DNA of 64,000 nucleotides from Erythrocercus mccallii. Its lineage: Eukaryota; Chordata; Aves; Passeriformes; Dicruridae. Shown here piece after piece: positions 1 through 10,800 of this stretch. The notes beneath the pieces were generated by a model that saw only the letters and a program-made list of their open reading frames with translations, did not search any database and was not told the origin of the DNA. Every line of letters starts with the position of its first letter. The first letter of the stretch is position 1. Location of the stretch: the NCBI GenBank assembly GCA_013397435.1, contig VZRG01002901.1:12304-76303 (forward strand), read 5' to 3'. Made by a program: the position numbers and the translations under genes.

Positions 1-44
1 GCGGTGGGGCTGGGGCTCCCCGGGGCCGGACAGAGCAGAGCGGG

Positions 45-78
45 GCCGAGCCGAGCCGAGCTGAGCTGAGCCGAGCCG
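45..78 (+). repeat. GAGCC/GAGCT pentamer tandem tract
   Basis: About seven head-to-tail five-base units, GAGCC with some GAGCT, lie in the GC-rich first-exon region. Such tracts are often length-variable; no function is shown by the sequence. Confidence 0.75.
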
Positions 79-99
79 CGCTCTGCGGTACCGGCGCGG

Positions 100-122
100 C
101 CCGGCCCAGCCCAGCCCGGCCC
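100..122 (-). promoter_or_regulatory. Predicted G-quadruplex (minus strand) / i-motif (plus strand)
   Basis: Five CCC runs on the + strand begin at 100, 105, 110, 115 and 120, each separated by two bases. On the minus strand this gives five GGG runs with 2-nt loops, a canonical strong quadruplex pattern, inside the promoter/first-exon block. Formation in cells is inference. Confidence 0.6.
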
Positions 123-197
123 GGGAGCCGCACGAACCCCGGGGCGGGGGGCTCGGCCCTGCCGGGGCTGCGCGCAGCGTCCCCCGCACCCTGCGAG

Positions 198-843
198 GTC
201 CTGAATGGCCCCTTTCAAACCAAACTGATTAAAGAGGGTGATATTCAGAACTGTGGCTTTAACTGATAGGTTTCGGGTTTTTTAAAAAGCTGTCTGTTCA
301 CAATACTTTGTAATCTCGCTTTCCTTTCTTTCCATTTTGAATACCGTAAGCATGTATATTTCTTAATAAAAAAAGAAATCTCTCCTCGTTTTTCTAGTAT
401 TGTGTACTTTTCTATACGCTATTAACCTGAAATCTCCCTCACTGGAGATACTCAAGGAGTGTCCAAACACAATCCCGTACCATGTGCTCTACGATGACCC
501 TGCTGGAGCAAGGAGGTTGGACCTTGTGGTTCCTTCCAGCCTTACTCATTCAGTGATTCTGTGAATTTTGTTTGGTCGTAGTCATGAGAATCTTTTGATA
601 TTTATAGTTTTCACTGATAGGAAAAACAGAAATGGAAGGGAAAACTAATAAATGCTTACGTTCAGTTTGCTGAGGTGAAGTAAACTGTTTCAAATTGTTA
701 AAAGCCAGGATATGGCAATGAGCTATCAATAAAAACAGAAAAATAACAGTTCTGTTTACAAGCAGCTTTTTTTAATTATTGTAGAATTTCATTGTTTCTC
801 AGTATTGCATCTTAGAACATTGTTTTTATTTTTTTTCTTTCAG
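198..843 (+). other. FAM120B: Intron 1 of FAM120B (5' boundary uncertain)
   Basis: AT-rich sequence between the CpG-rich first block and the coding exon. It ends in a long T-rich polypyrimidine tract and AG at 842-843. The donor at 198 is the best available GT but does not fit the consensus well. Its only recognisable content is a short CR1 tail at 428-563. Confidence 0.5.
428..563 (+). mobile_element. CR1 LINE, 3'-end fragment
   Basis: The block starts with the familiar CR1 3' phrase (cactggagatactcaag), continues through ggaggttggacc...ccttccagcc, and ends in a ...gtgattctgtga repeat like the CR1 3' terminus. It is sense on the + strand and 5'-truncated, as is usual for CR1. Confidence 0.8.
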
Positions 844-869
844 ACTGCTGTGAGTTTCGGAGATCAACC
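844..869 (+). other. FAM120B: 5' UTR part of the first coding exon
   Basis: The exon begins after the AG at 842-843, which follows a strong T-rich tract. Twenty-six bases without any ATG precede the start at 870. The start context is ACC ATG G, with A at -3 and G at +4, a near-optimal Kozak context. This supports 870 as the initiation codon. Confidence 0.75.
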
Positions 870-1889
870 ATGGGTGTTAGAGGCTTGCAGGGATTTGTGG
901 CAAGAGTTTGCCCTGATGCGTGCCAAACGGTAGATCTGAGACAAATGGCAGAAAAGCATCGCATTGATCATCCTGATTCCCCACCTGTTATTGTAGTAGA
1001 TGCCATGAGTTGCGTTAGACGCTGGTACACACCAGAATCCTGGGTGTGTGGTGGCCAGTGGCGGGAGTACCTTGCCATTTTAGAGGATTTTATCAATGCT
1101 TTTATGGCAGCTGGTATCAAGTTGGTGTTTTACTTTGACGGGGTGGTAGAAGAGAAAAAGAGAGATGAGTGGATCAAACGGAGGATGAAGAATACTGAGG
1201 AAATAGCCAGATTATTTCAGTTTATCAAGACTCACAGGAAACAGCCAGGGAGGGAAATGTTTGTTCTTCCTTCAGCTCTGCCTACTTTTACACGTTATGC
1301 CCTGAAATCACTTGGTCAAAAAACAGTCTGCACATTGCAAGAGGCAGACTTTGAGGTGGCTGCATATGGATTGCAGCACAACTGTATAGGAATTCTGGGA
1401 CAAGATAGTGACTACCTCATCTACAATACATGTCCCTACTTTTCCATTGAGAACCTCCATTTGGACAGACTGGTCACTGTTATGTACTCTCGAGAAGTTC
1501 TTTGCCGTGTGCTGGGTATTAGTTTGACACACCTTCCTCTCTTTGCATGCTTGCTTGGCAATGATGTTGTTCCAGAAAGCATGTTGGAAGGCTTTTGGCA
1601 CAAATGTTTAACCAGCAGTCCCCACAGGAATAACAGCTACAACAGAAGAACGAACATACTGCTATCTGTAGCAAATTACATCTCAAAAATTCCATGCTCG
1701 TACAGCAGCCTGAAACACTTGGAAGAGATTCTACCTCTGGGATCAGACAACACATTGCTTTGCAGAGGAGTGAACTCCTATCTTTTGCCTGGGCAGCAGT
1801 CTCCATGGATTCCTCCCAATGTAACAAACTGTCAAATGTTATCCCTTCAACAACAATCAGTGCTCTGTCAAGATAAAGAAATCTTTCAG
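870..1889 (+). CDS. FAM120B: FAM120B coding exon 1 (XPG/FEN1-like PIN domain)
   Basis: 340 codons, ending in phase 0 at CAG|GTAACT; read-through would stop after four codons. The N-terminus MGVRGLQGFV has the form of FEN1/XPG N-terminal regions. The acidic residues expected of a FEN-type metal site are all present: D44 (VVDAM), D90 (YFDG), E158 and D160 (QEADFE), D179 and D181 (GQDSDYLIY) and D232 (LLGNDVV). An Arg/Lys-rich helix (EEKKRDEWIKRRMK, ~94-107) follows the second motif. The exon closes with LEEILPLGSDN and SYLLPGQQSPW motifs that recur in human FAM120B. The charged tandem repeats that follow this point in the human protein are missing. Confidence 0.95.
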
Positions 1890-4800
1890 GTAACTTTTTT
1901 TTAAAAGCTTAGTGAGCACTTTATTGCCATGACTAGTTAGTTATGTAAGTTAGTAATGAATACCTCAGTCCTACTGATTTAAATTTGCTTGTGCAAAAAT
2001 CTTTTGTCTGTTAAGTAGAGCCCCACTTAGGACTATTGCATGCATTAATATGAGCACAGATGCAGCACATTTGATAAAAAGAAGTTTCTCTCTTTTTGAA
2101 GTGTCAAGTAGGTCAAATAATGGGGAGCAGCTCCTGTATAGGCCAGCAGCTGGGCACAGAAACGTACTTCCCATGTATTATACAATTTCCCACGCTTATA
2201 TGATTTGCGTATCAACTTGGTTTTTACTTCGCGAACCCGCAGGTCAGCCATAAGCTGGTCAGTGATCTACTTGGCTGTGCCTCGCAGTGGAGGTGTCAAA
2301 GGTAACTGTGCTAAGAATGCAGAAGTTGAAATTGCTCGTAGTGTACACCTGGAAACTTCTACAGAATCATGTCATAGAGTCATAGAATAGTTGGGGTTGG
2401 GACCTTAAAGATCACCTAGTTCCAAATCCCTGCCCTAAGCAGGGAGACTTCCACTAGACCAGGTTACTCAGAGCCCCATCCAACCTGGCCTTGAATACTT
2501 CCAGGGATGATCCAACTTCTCTCTTGTCAACCTGGGCCACTGCCTCACCACCTTCACAGCAAGGAGCTTCTTCCTAATCTAAACCTGCTTTCTGTCAGTT
2601 TAAATCCATTTCCCCTCATCCTGTCACTACACACCCTTGTGAAAAGTCCCTCTCCAACTCTTTTGTAGCCCCCTTTAGGTATTTGGAGGCTCTCTGAGGT
2701 GTCTCCAGAGCCTTCTCTTCTCCAGTTATGCAACCTCAGCTCTCTCAGCCTCATAGCAGAGATGCTCCAGCCCTCTGATCATCTTTGCAGCCCTCTGGAC
2801 TGACTCCCAACAGGTCAAAGTCCTTCCTGTTTTGGGGACACCAGAGCTGGACACAGCATTCCAGGTAGGGTCTCACCAGAGCGGAGTAGACAGGGAGAAT
2901 CCCCTCCCTTGCCCTGCTGGTCCCACTGCTTTGGATGGACCCCAGGGTTCAGTCGGCTATGAGCGCACACTGCAGGTCAAGCTGCTTATTCAGCAACACC
3001 TTAAAGCCCTTCTTAGCAGTGCTCTCAATCCATTCTCCATCCAGCCTGTATTTGTGGTCAGGGTTGCTCCAGCCCAAGTGCAGGATCTTGTACTCAGCCC
3101 TGTTGAAATTGATGAGGTTTGCACAGGCCCACCTCTCAAACCTGTCCAGATTCCTCTGGATGGGTCCTTTCCCTCCTGCATGTCAGTGGCACCGCACAGC
3201 TTGGTGTCACCAGCAGACGTGCCGAGGGAGCACTCAGTCCCACCGTCCACGTTCCTGGCAAAGATGTCACACCCTGCTGCTCCCAGTACTGACCCCTGAG
3301 GACACCGCTTCCCACTGGCCTCCTCTTGCACGTTGAGCCACTGACCACAACTCTTTTGGTGCAACCATCCAACCAGTTCCTCATCCAGTAAGAGGTCCAT
3401 CTGTGAAATCCGTGCCTCTCCAGGGACGAGGATGTTGTGCAGGACAGTGTCAATTGCAATAAGTCCGTATTTTGTCATTTTTGGTTCAGGTTAAATTGCC
3501 CTTGTTTTCATTGTCCCTGAATGACCCCAAAGCACTTCAGTGGATTTATTAATTCCCAAAGGGCAGGGGTGTAGTAGCAAGTTTTAGTTATGGCATCCCA
3601 CGTGGACAGGGATGCATAGGTGTTGGGGTGAGATATGGTATGTCAGATTGAGTCACTCTGGGAAATTGGATCTATTAGCTTAGGGTGGTGTACCTGGCTA
3701 ATAGAAAACGTGCTAACTTGCATCAGAGTTTATGGAATAATAGTAAGTCTATAGTACAATTCTGTAAATTCGTGGCAATTAAGATAACATATTGAGATTT
3801 TTAAAAAAATCTATACAAGGAAGTGTATTTTAGACCCTATATTAGCCATCTGTTACTCCCTATTTTATTAGGTCCTTATAGACTTCAAACACAGAGCTTT
3901 TTTTCTTTCTCTCGCTTGTCTTGAGCATTTTCTTTAAAACTATTTCTGTTTCCTCATATTTCTCTAAAGTAGTAATATAATCTGCATTTTCCTTTCTAAA
4001 AAGTCTATAAAACATTTTATAACTACATTGTAACCTATGCAATGCTCATTTCAGCTAAACTGTAGATATATTTGGGCTTTTATATTAATCACATGGATAC
4101 AATACATATCACTTTTGATTGTTGTAATTAAGTAGAAGATATTTTAAAAAATCAGCAGCCATACATCATAATAAGGTGTTGAAAAATACTCTTCCTGCTT
4201 GAAGTGCAAGGAAAAAAACGCCAGAATGCAATTATCTAGGTTGGATTCTGGCCAGGACAATAGTGGCCATATCCTTAAGAGAACATGCCATGTGGTCTTT
4301 ATGACAAGTGGTCATTATTTCTTGGCTTGGTCTTTAATTTGAAGGGGTGAAGTTCTGGAGCACCATGCTGAGCTACTGCTCTAGTAAAATAATAATGTTT
4401 AGAAACTCCATTGAAGACTGCCTCACTGTTGCTGCATGAATCCTGCATGAAGCCAATCCCTGGGCCAAGGAAATTACAGCCAAATTGTTAGACATGTTAA
4501 CTTCTCTTTTGTTTTTGTTACAAGTGTTCAAATATTTGTATGTGTAATGCGTGTGCTTTGCTTCATATTTTGAAACCCATATGTAGTTCTGTTAACCTTG
4601 CACATTGTCTGAACTGCATGTCAATGGCACACAAAGCTCAATTCCAACCATGAGGGCACAGCCTCATGTCTGGGTTTTGAGAGACAGGTATCTGCCAGGG
4701 AAAGCTGGAGTTTTTCTTGGAATGGAGAATGTAAACCCCCCTCCCTCCAAATATTATAATTTTGCAATTGAGTGCTTTCAGGCAAAGCTTTGGGAACAGG

Positions 4801-7800
4801 GATAGTTCTTTACTAGGAATATTAAAAAATACAAATGTAGTACTACAGAAAGAGAAGCAAACAAAACAAACAAACAAAAAACCCTAGGAAACCCCTGACA
4901 GAGTCAGGGACGTGACCAGACACCCTGTCGGGCAGGGTGTTAGAAACAGTCCATATGAATCCTCCTGGGGTAACAGATGCGGTTCTGTGGAGTAGAGATG
5001 ATCCCGTAGAGAAGTCCAGTGGTGGAGAATTGGGTCCCATCTTCCTCCAGAGAAATTCAATAGAAAGCAGGATGTCTGGTGTTCCTCTGTCTCCCGTCTT
5101 TTATCTAGGTGGGGAACTTTGGACACACCACCACTGAGTGGAGTATGTCACAATGGGATGATGTAATTAAGGTGAGCCTTAATGGCCCATTATCAGCAGA
5201 TATCCGCACCCCCCTCCCCAAGGGAGTGAAAGAGATAAGGGATCAGAGATAAGAGATAAGAAACACGGCCCCACCCGGTTTTAACAGCTGTGCCATTATC
5301 AGAAAGCATCCGTCCCCCTCCCCCCGCAGTTAACAAGAGATAAAGAAAAAAACCCATTTCCCCAACTGCTTTCAACAGATGAAATAGAATACACTTTTTT
5401 TTTTGGTTCCATAACCCAAGACACCTCATGTTGCTGTTTCTCTCAGAAGAGCGTAACTTTCCAGCTGATTGTAGGTATGAATCAGAAATGTTTTTCAAGC
5501 TGCAGACATTGAATACAGCAATACTTTTGAAATCAGTGTGTAGTTTTTTCAGTACATAAGGATGTGTAGATTATTGGCAAATTGCAAAAAACCAGCCTTG
5601 CTGATGATCTCATATCTGTGGCAGGTTTCTGCGAAATAATTCAGTGCTTCATTAAAATCATGCTTAGAAATACTTGATGCTCTGTTTTTATTTTACACAA
5701 AACTATACTTGGGCGATTATATTGTTTACACATATTAGGAGTACTGAAGCATTTCTTGCAGGGAAACCTTTAATTTATTGTACAAGTGCTCTGTTGATTG
5801 GCACTGTACACAGAAAGTATAACATTTCAGTAGATTCAGTAGTTTTGATCAGTAGTGGCCCAGTGGATGACTGCAGCTTTGACCTGCTGAGTAGCCAAGT
5901 TTGCAGTTACTGGAATTCTGCAGAAATGGTGAATTTGTTTCTGGCCAGTGGTCCAGTAACTCCCAGTGAAAGCATTTGTGGTAGCTGCGGCAGAATGGCA
6001 CAACCCAACAATACAGATAGCACGACACATGCAGGGAATGCAGAGCAGGGAAACATCAGTGCCTGCTCACCATATGGCACAGGTCCTGGAGAATTTATTA
6101 GTGGCACCCCATGGAATTATTCACTGCACTCAGCTGTTTGAACACCCCCAGAGTCTTGGTCTGAGGCTGTGAAGTAGAAAGTCTGTCTGGCTGTTCACTT
6201 GGCCAATCCAGATTGCCAGTGCTACTGGTTGAAATTCTGTGCTGCCTGAGAGCATCTTTGTTGCTTTCTCACCTAGGCTGTTCCAGACCAGCAGACCCTG
6301 CTGGTACTGAGGCTGCTTGTAGCCAGCTACTGTATGCAGATGTATCTGTATCCAGTGGTTAATCTGGGTGATGCTGTTAATTCTACTTTTCAGCAACATG
6401 CCTGCAGACCTGGTTTTCCTCATTAGAGTAAATGGCATTTCTTTTCATGGTGGAGACTTACTGCAAAGTAAAAGTGTGGTGAAGTATTGTAATTTTACTA
6501 GAATGTAAACTACACCAAGTCAGGTTGGGAAGGAAATACAGCTGTCTTAAGTAGTTAATCTTGCAATAAAATTAAAAGTTTGCATTTTGCTGTGCCTTCA
6601 CTCACTATTTAAAGAAAGGAGATACATTTTCAGGTGACCTAAGGAGGGCGGCTATGCTGGAATTCAGAATTAATTTTAAGAGTAATTACTTTCTAGAAAA
6701 CTGTTACTCAAGCTCACAAGTTTTAAGAATTAAAGGAAGGGCTAAGAAAGGCAATGATGCTTTTCCTGGGGATTCCTGTCCACAAAAAGATGGATTTCTG
6801 AAAATATACTATGGTGGTGTTATTTGAAAAAGCACTTGTTCCCTCCCTTGCTGTTCCCTACATTTCTACTGATAGAGAAATATCTATTTCCTCAAACAGT
6901 GAATACATTTTGTTACTTTTTGATTCTTCTTAATTTTGGAGATAATGCCTTCTTCCTTCTTTGAACAAACAGTTAGCTAAAGAACAGCATATCCAATCTG
7001 AAAATTATTCGATCTTCAATATCCTGAGTCATGGAGAGATTGAGTGCAGCAACTCCTTGGAAGATGACTATGATACAGAGATTCCTGGACAAGCACTTAT
7101 CTACCGCCCTGCTCGTCAGCATATTTATTCTATCTTATTGGAATCTGGAAAAGGTAAGGATTAAACTACTTACACCATTATTCAAGTATACTTTCAGTTT
7201 GAAATATCAAATCTTGAATTCATTGCTTCAGTGGCTTTATCAGCATTTAGGATAGAAAATGCGTTTAGGATAAAAACTCTGAGCAGCTGAAATGTAATTC
7301 TTATGGAAGTAAGAGAAAATGTGAGAGTGAAATTATGCAGCTTTTTCTTCATGCTGTTCCATTTTCAGTGCTTTTAAACTGATTTTTAAAAATTTGAGCA
7401 TTTTTCCTTGCTAAATGGGAAGTTGTGAAAGTTGTTATTGATCAAAAGACTGAGCAAAACTTTAGGAGATTTTTGAAAGTTTGAGAGTATATGAAACCTA
7501 ATGTTGCTTCGATAAGTGTGGCTCTGGATAAATTAGTAGGTTGTAATACACTTTAACAGAACAATAATACACTGTTAAAGTTTTACCTTCTGTTGATTTT
7601 AAGTCTGCAGTTTTCAGAACAGTCAAATACAGTTACTGTAATAACACAAATGCAAGTAGTCATGCCAGCAATTATTAGTTCTTTCATCCAAGTGCTAGAA
7701 AATATGATTTCCTTATCCAAGGGTATAAACAGATTCGGTAGCCGGTACTTATATCTGTGCTTGCATTCATCTCCTTGAAGACAGAGAGTTCTTTATTCAC

Positions 7801-10800
7801 ATCCTTGGACCAATTTCATGTTCTTAAGACTTCCATTAGTTAAGTGTTATCTTTACAGTGTCTTTCAGCCAGTGAGTTGAAAATTAAAAGTGTACTGAAC
7901 TTTTATTCTTTTGAATGTGTTGATTTCTCCATGGTAATCACTTTACATTTTATTGATGAAAGTGCACCGCCATCAAACCTAATATCCAAACTATTTGCTT
8001 AGAAAGGCACAAAAAGGTAATTAAGTACATGACTTCCCTCAGCAGCCAGAGGTTGAAATTGTGCCATAATAGGAAAAACTGAATCAGAGTTTACATAGCA
8101 ATTTGGAGAGAATAACAAAAATCTCAGCAGTAATCATGCACATCTGTCATTTTTCATTTTTTGGTGTACTGCCTCCAAATTTTGTAGATAATTATAACTT
8201 GGTTGGGTTTTACTTATTCATCTAAACAGCAGGATATTCATTGATGTTTTCAGAAACACTCAGACCAAAATTCCTAATTAACAATTGTTGCTGCAAGATG
8301 GCAGGGTAGTAGGCAGGTTAGCATTTGTGTTGTAGTGGCTTTAGTACTCAAAGAAGATTAGAAATGAAATACAGATACTTTTTTTTAGAGCCATATTAAA
8401 AATTAAATTTTAATATGAAAGTTGTCTTCTTTTAAGGAAATGATGTTAGAATAAAACCACAGATAGCATGTGTTATTTATTCTCAGTTCAGGATTCCAAT
8501 TCCAGAGAAAATTTTCTAAAGTAAGTCATAGTAAACCCTCAATTCTTAACCCTTCCAGAAAGGTAGGTAGATTGTGTCTGCATGGGTGCCTCTATTAAAT
8601 CTGCATTTTCAGTGCATGTATCTACCTCTAACTGTTTTAACCATGTCACTTCCTAGTAGTTCATGGGTTGTTTTTTCATGCTGGTGTATAGTTGCTTCTA
8701 AGTCAAGAGTGTAGATCATTAGTCACAGGCTGTACTGGAACGCATAGGTACGTGTAAGTGTTATCTTTTTATGGATTCACTGACAGACCTGCAAAGAAGT
8801 TTTGTTCTTTACAAAGTAAGTAGAATCCTTTGCCAGTTTCCTTTAGATGAGGTCAAGTTGACTGTTTTTTGTAATTTGATAAGGGATAGGATGGGAAGAA
8901 GTAGTCTACACTGTCTGTAGGTTGTAGTATAATGTAGAATCATGTTGGGTTAGCATTAAAAAAGAGCTTACTGGAACAAGAGAGCGAATTAAATTAGTCC
9001 ATGTGGAGTCTGCCACCATTATACAGCTGCTGATGTAGTGCGTTTGAAGCTGACTGGACTAACTCTACACAATGTTCCAGTTTGCAGTGGTGATGTATTA
9101 GTGATCTTCTTTTTTACTTCTTAATATTGTCAAGTAAAATATGGTGGGAACTGACCTCTTTGCAGTTTGCAGATCTGCTTACTTACTGTTGATTGGCAAA
9201 GCAGCCAAAATTTGGTAAAAGCAGCAGTTACAGTTTTAGCAAGAACAGGTTAAAGCTAATGTAAACTGTTTGCCCTACTCTGAAACAAGAGATTGTTAGT
9301 TTTGAATGTCTAGGTTGTAATTTCCAAGGTTGCCTAAGAGACCCACAAATCCATAGGAGCAGGATGTCATATCCTTTGAAACCACCGGCCCATACCATGC
9401 AACTTTGCCTGAAGCCATAGGGGGATAAGTGTTGCTTTTGCTACCAGTGCCACTTCAATTCTCTTGCACAGACACTCGTTTCAGTCCCCGTGCATCATCT
9501 CAGTTGTACTGGTGCAGCTGTTTGTGCAGCTGTGTGGTGCCCTAGTTTGAGAAACTGAAAATAGCCTCTGTGTCTCTTCCCTGCCTTTCTTGTAGTCAGG
9601 TAACTAACCTGGTCTGTTTCCCTATTTGGCTCTGTGTAGCCACAAACAGCTGTGGTGAAACACCCCGAGGGAATGGCAGGGAGTGGGAATGAGCAAATCA
9701 GTGCCTGCCTGTAAAAGGTAGCAGTGCTGCTGAAAGAATTGCTTACATATCATTACCTTTGGTATAATTTGGTGTATGGTAAGCATGCATGTACCTTTGT
9801 TCATGGAAACGTAGAATTGCTGCCTTATTTTTGACCCTACAGAAATAAATGAGGGGTTGATGGTGGTTCTGACAACATTGCATTTGTTGCCTGTGTATTT
9901 CAAAAGTACATTTATCATTAATTGAGCCATTTCTAGTCAATATGTAAAATATCACATACAGTGATAGAAATTGTCAACACTTCAGCATCTTTCCGAGAAA
10001 AAGTGCTTTTGGAAAAATTCAAGTAGGAGGGGAAAATAACAGTAAATAATACACCCTGATAGGCCAGCTAAGCTTTCTTATGTGTGCAAAGAGTTCAGAA
10101 CAAAGCCAGCAGGTTTTGGCACTAGTGCAGTCCATGGAAATACCTGCACCTGCATGTCCAATGCCAATTAGGAGGTTATGTAACGTAGCCTGAGCCCGTG
10201 GCCGGCTCCTCGAAGTCCTGGCATCACTCCCAGTTCTAACATTAGCAGGCCAGGCTGATCCTTGCTTTGACGATGTCAAAAACAGTCCATTAGCAGAATT
10301 TTTGCCAGTTATCACCTGTGACCACTCAGGAGAGTTGGCTTTGTTGCACGGGTAGAGGAACACACATAACAACATTTTCCAACTGTCTCATGTTTTGCAC
10401 ATAGTTGAAGCTTTCCTTAGGCTGCCTAAGCAGTGCTTTCACAGGTCGTTCAGAATCTATTTAAACAAAGGAACTGGTATTTTTTTTTTCATTTCATTGG
10501 TGATACTCTTTATATGCATTGTGGGGGAAAAAGTTTGAAAAATTAGTGGTTTTTTTTCCCAAAACATTTCCTTGCAGGGAGGGTTGACATTTGGTAATCA
10601 TATTTCCATTTTGTTCTCGTTATGTTAATGTGCTGTCAGTTTGCAGAATCTTGCTTTCAGCATTTATTTGGCTGTTTATGTGAACAGTAATCTACTTTTG
10701 TTACTAATGGAATATAGTAACATAGCACTCAGCTGATGTGATGCTATGTCCTGTACCTACATTCACAAACATTAAAAGAAAGAAACTGTAGGCTTCCTAC

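Larger units (their letters stand above)
1..200 (+). promoter_or_regulatory. FAM120B: CpG-rich promoter / non-coding first exon region of FAM120B
   Basis: The first ~200 bases are very GC- and CpG-rich and change abruptly to ordinary AT-rich sequence after about 200. That is typical of the edge of a promoter CpG island. No TATA box is seen. The block contains a GAGCC/GAGCT pentamer tract (45-78) and five evenly spaced C3 tracts (100-122). The start codon lies in the next exon, so exon 1 is inferred to be 5' UTR. Its donor is unresolved: GAG|GTCCTG at 197/198 is possible but poor. The transcription start may be upstream of the window. In mammals this region is shared head-to-head with DLL1; that partner is not visible here. 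Confidence 0.6.
1890..6972 (+). other. FAM120B: Intron 2 of FAM120B
   Basis: 5.08 kb with a GT donor at 1890 and an AG acceptor at 6971-6972. It contains an antisense CR1 (2371-3478), a solo ERV LTR (4667-5423) and a GC-richer block with long open frames (about 5765-6440). Nothing is recognised at 3480-4660 or 6440-6970, which are AT-rich. I found no phase-compatible exon encoding the charged repeats seen in human FAM120B. Confidence 0.85.

Noticed and set aside
1519..1827. Minus-strand open frame of 102 codons across the FAM120B exon
   Set aside because: It is antisense to a strongly recognised coding exon and has no recognisable protein features.
2832..3336. Plus-strand open frames of 133-155 codons
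   Set aside because: They are the antisense of a CR1 LINE and do not encode a host protein.
2990..3478. Minus-strand 162-codon frame as a possible host gene
   Set aside because: It contains CR1 reverse-transcriptase remnants in shifted frames, so it is a dead LINE fragment.
5668..6138. A candidate alternative FAM120B exon replacing the missing repeat segment
   Set aside because: AGs at 5737-5738 and 5760-5761 would not enter this frame in phase 0, no clear donor follows, and there is no EVPM-type repetition.
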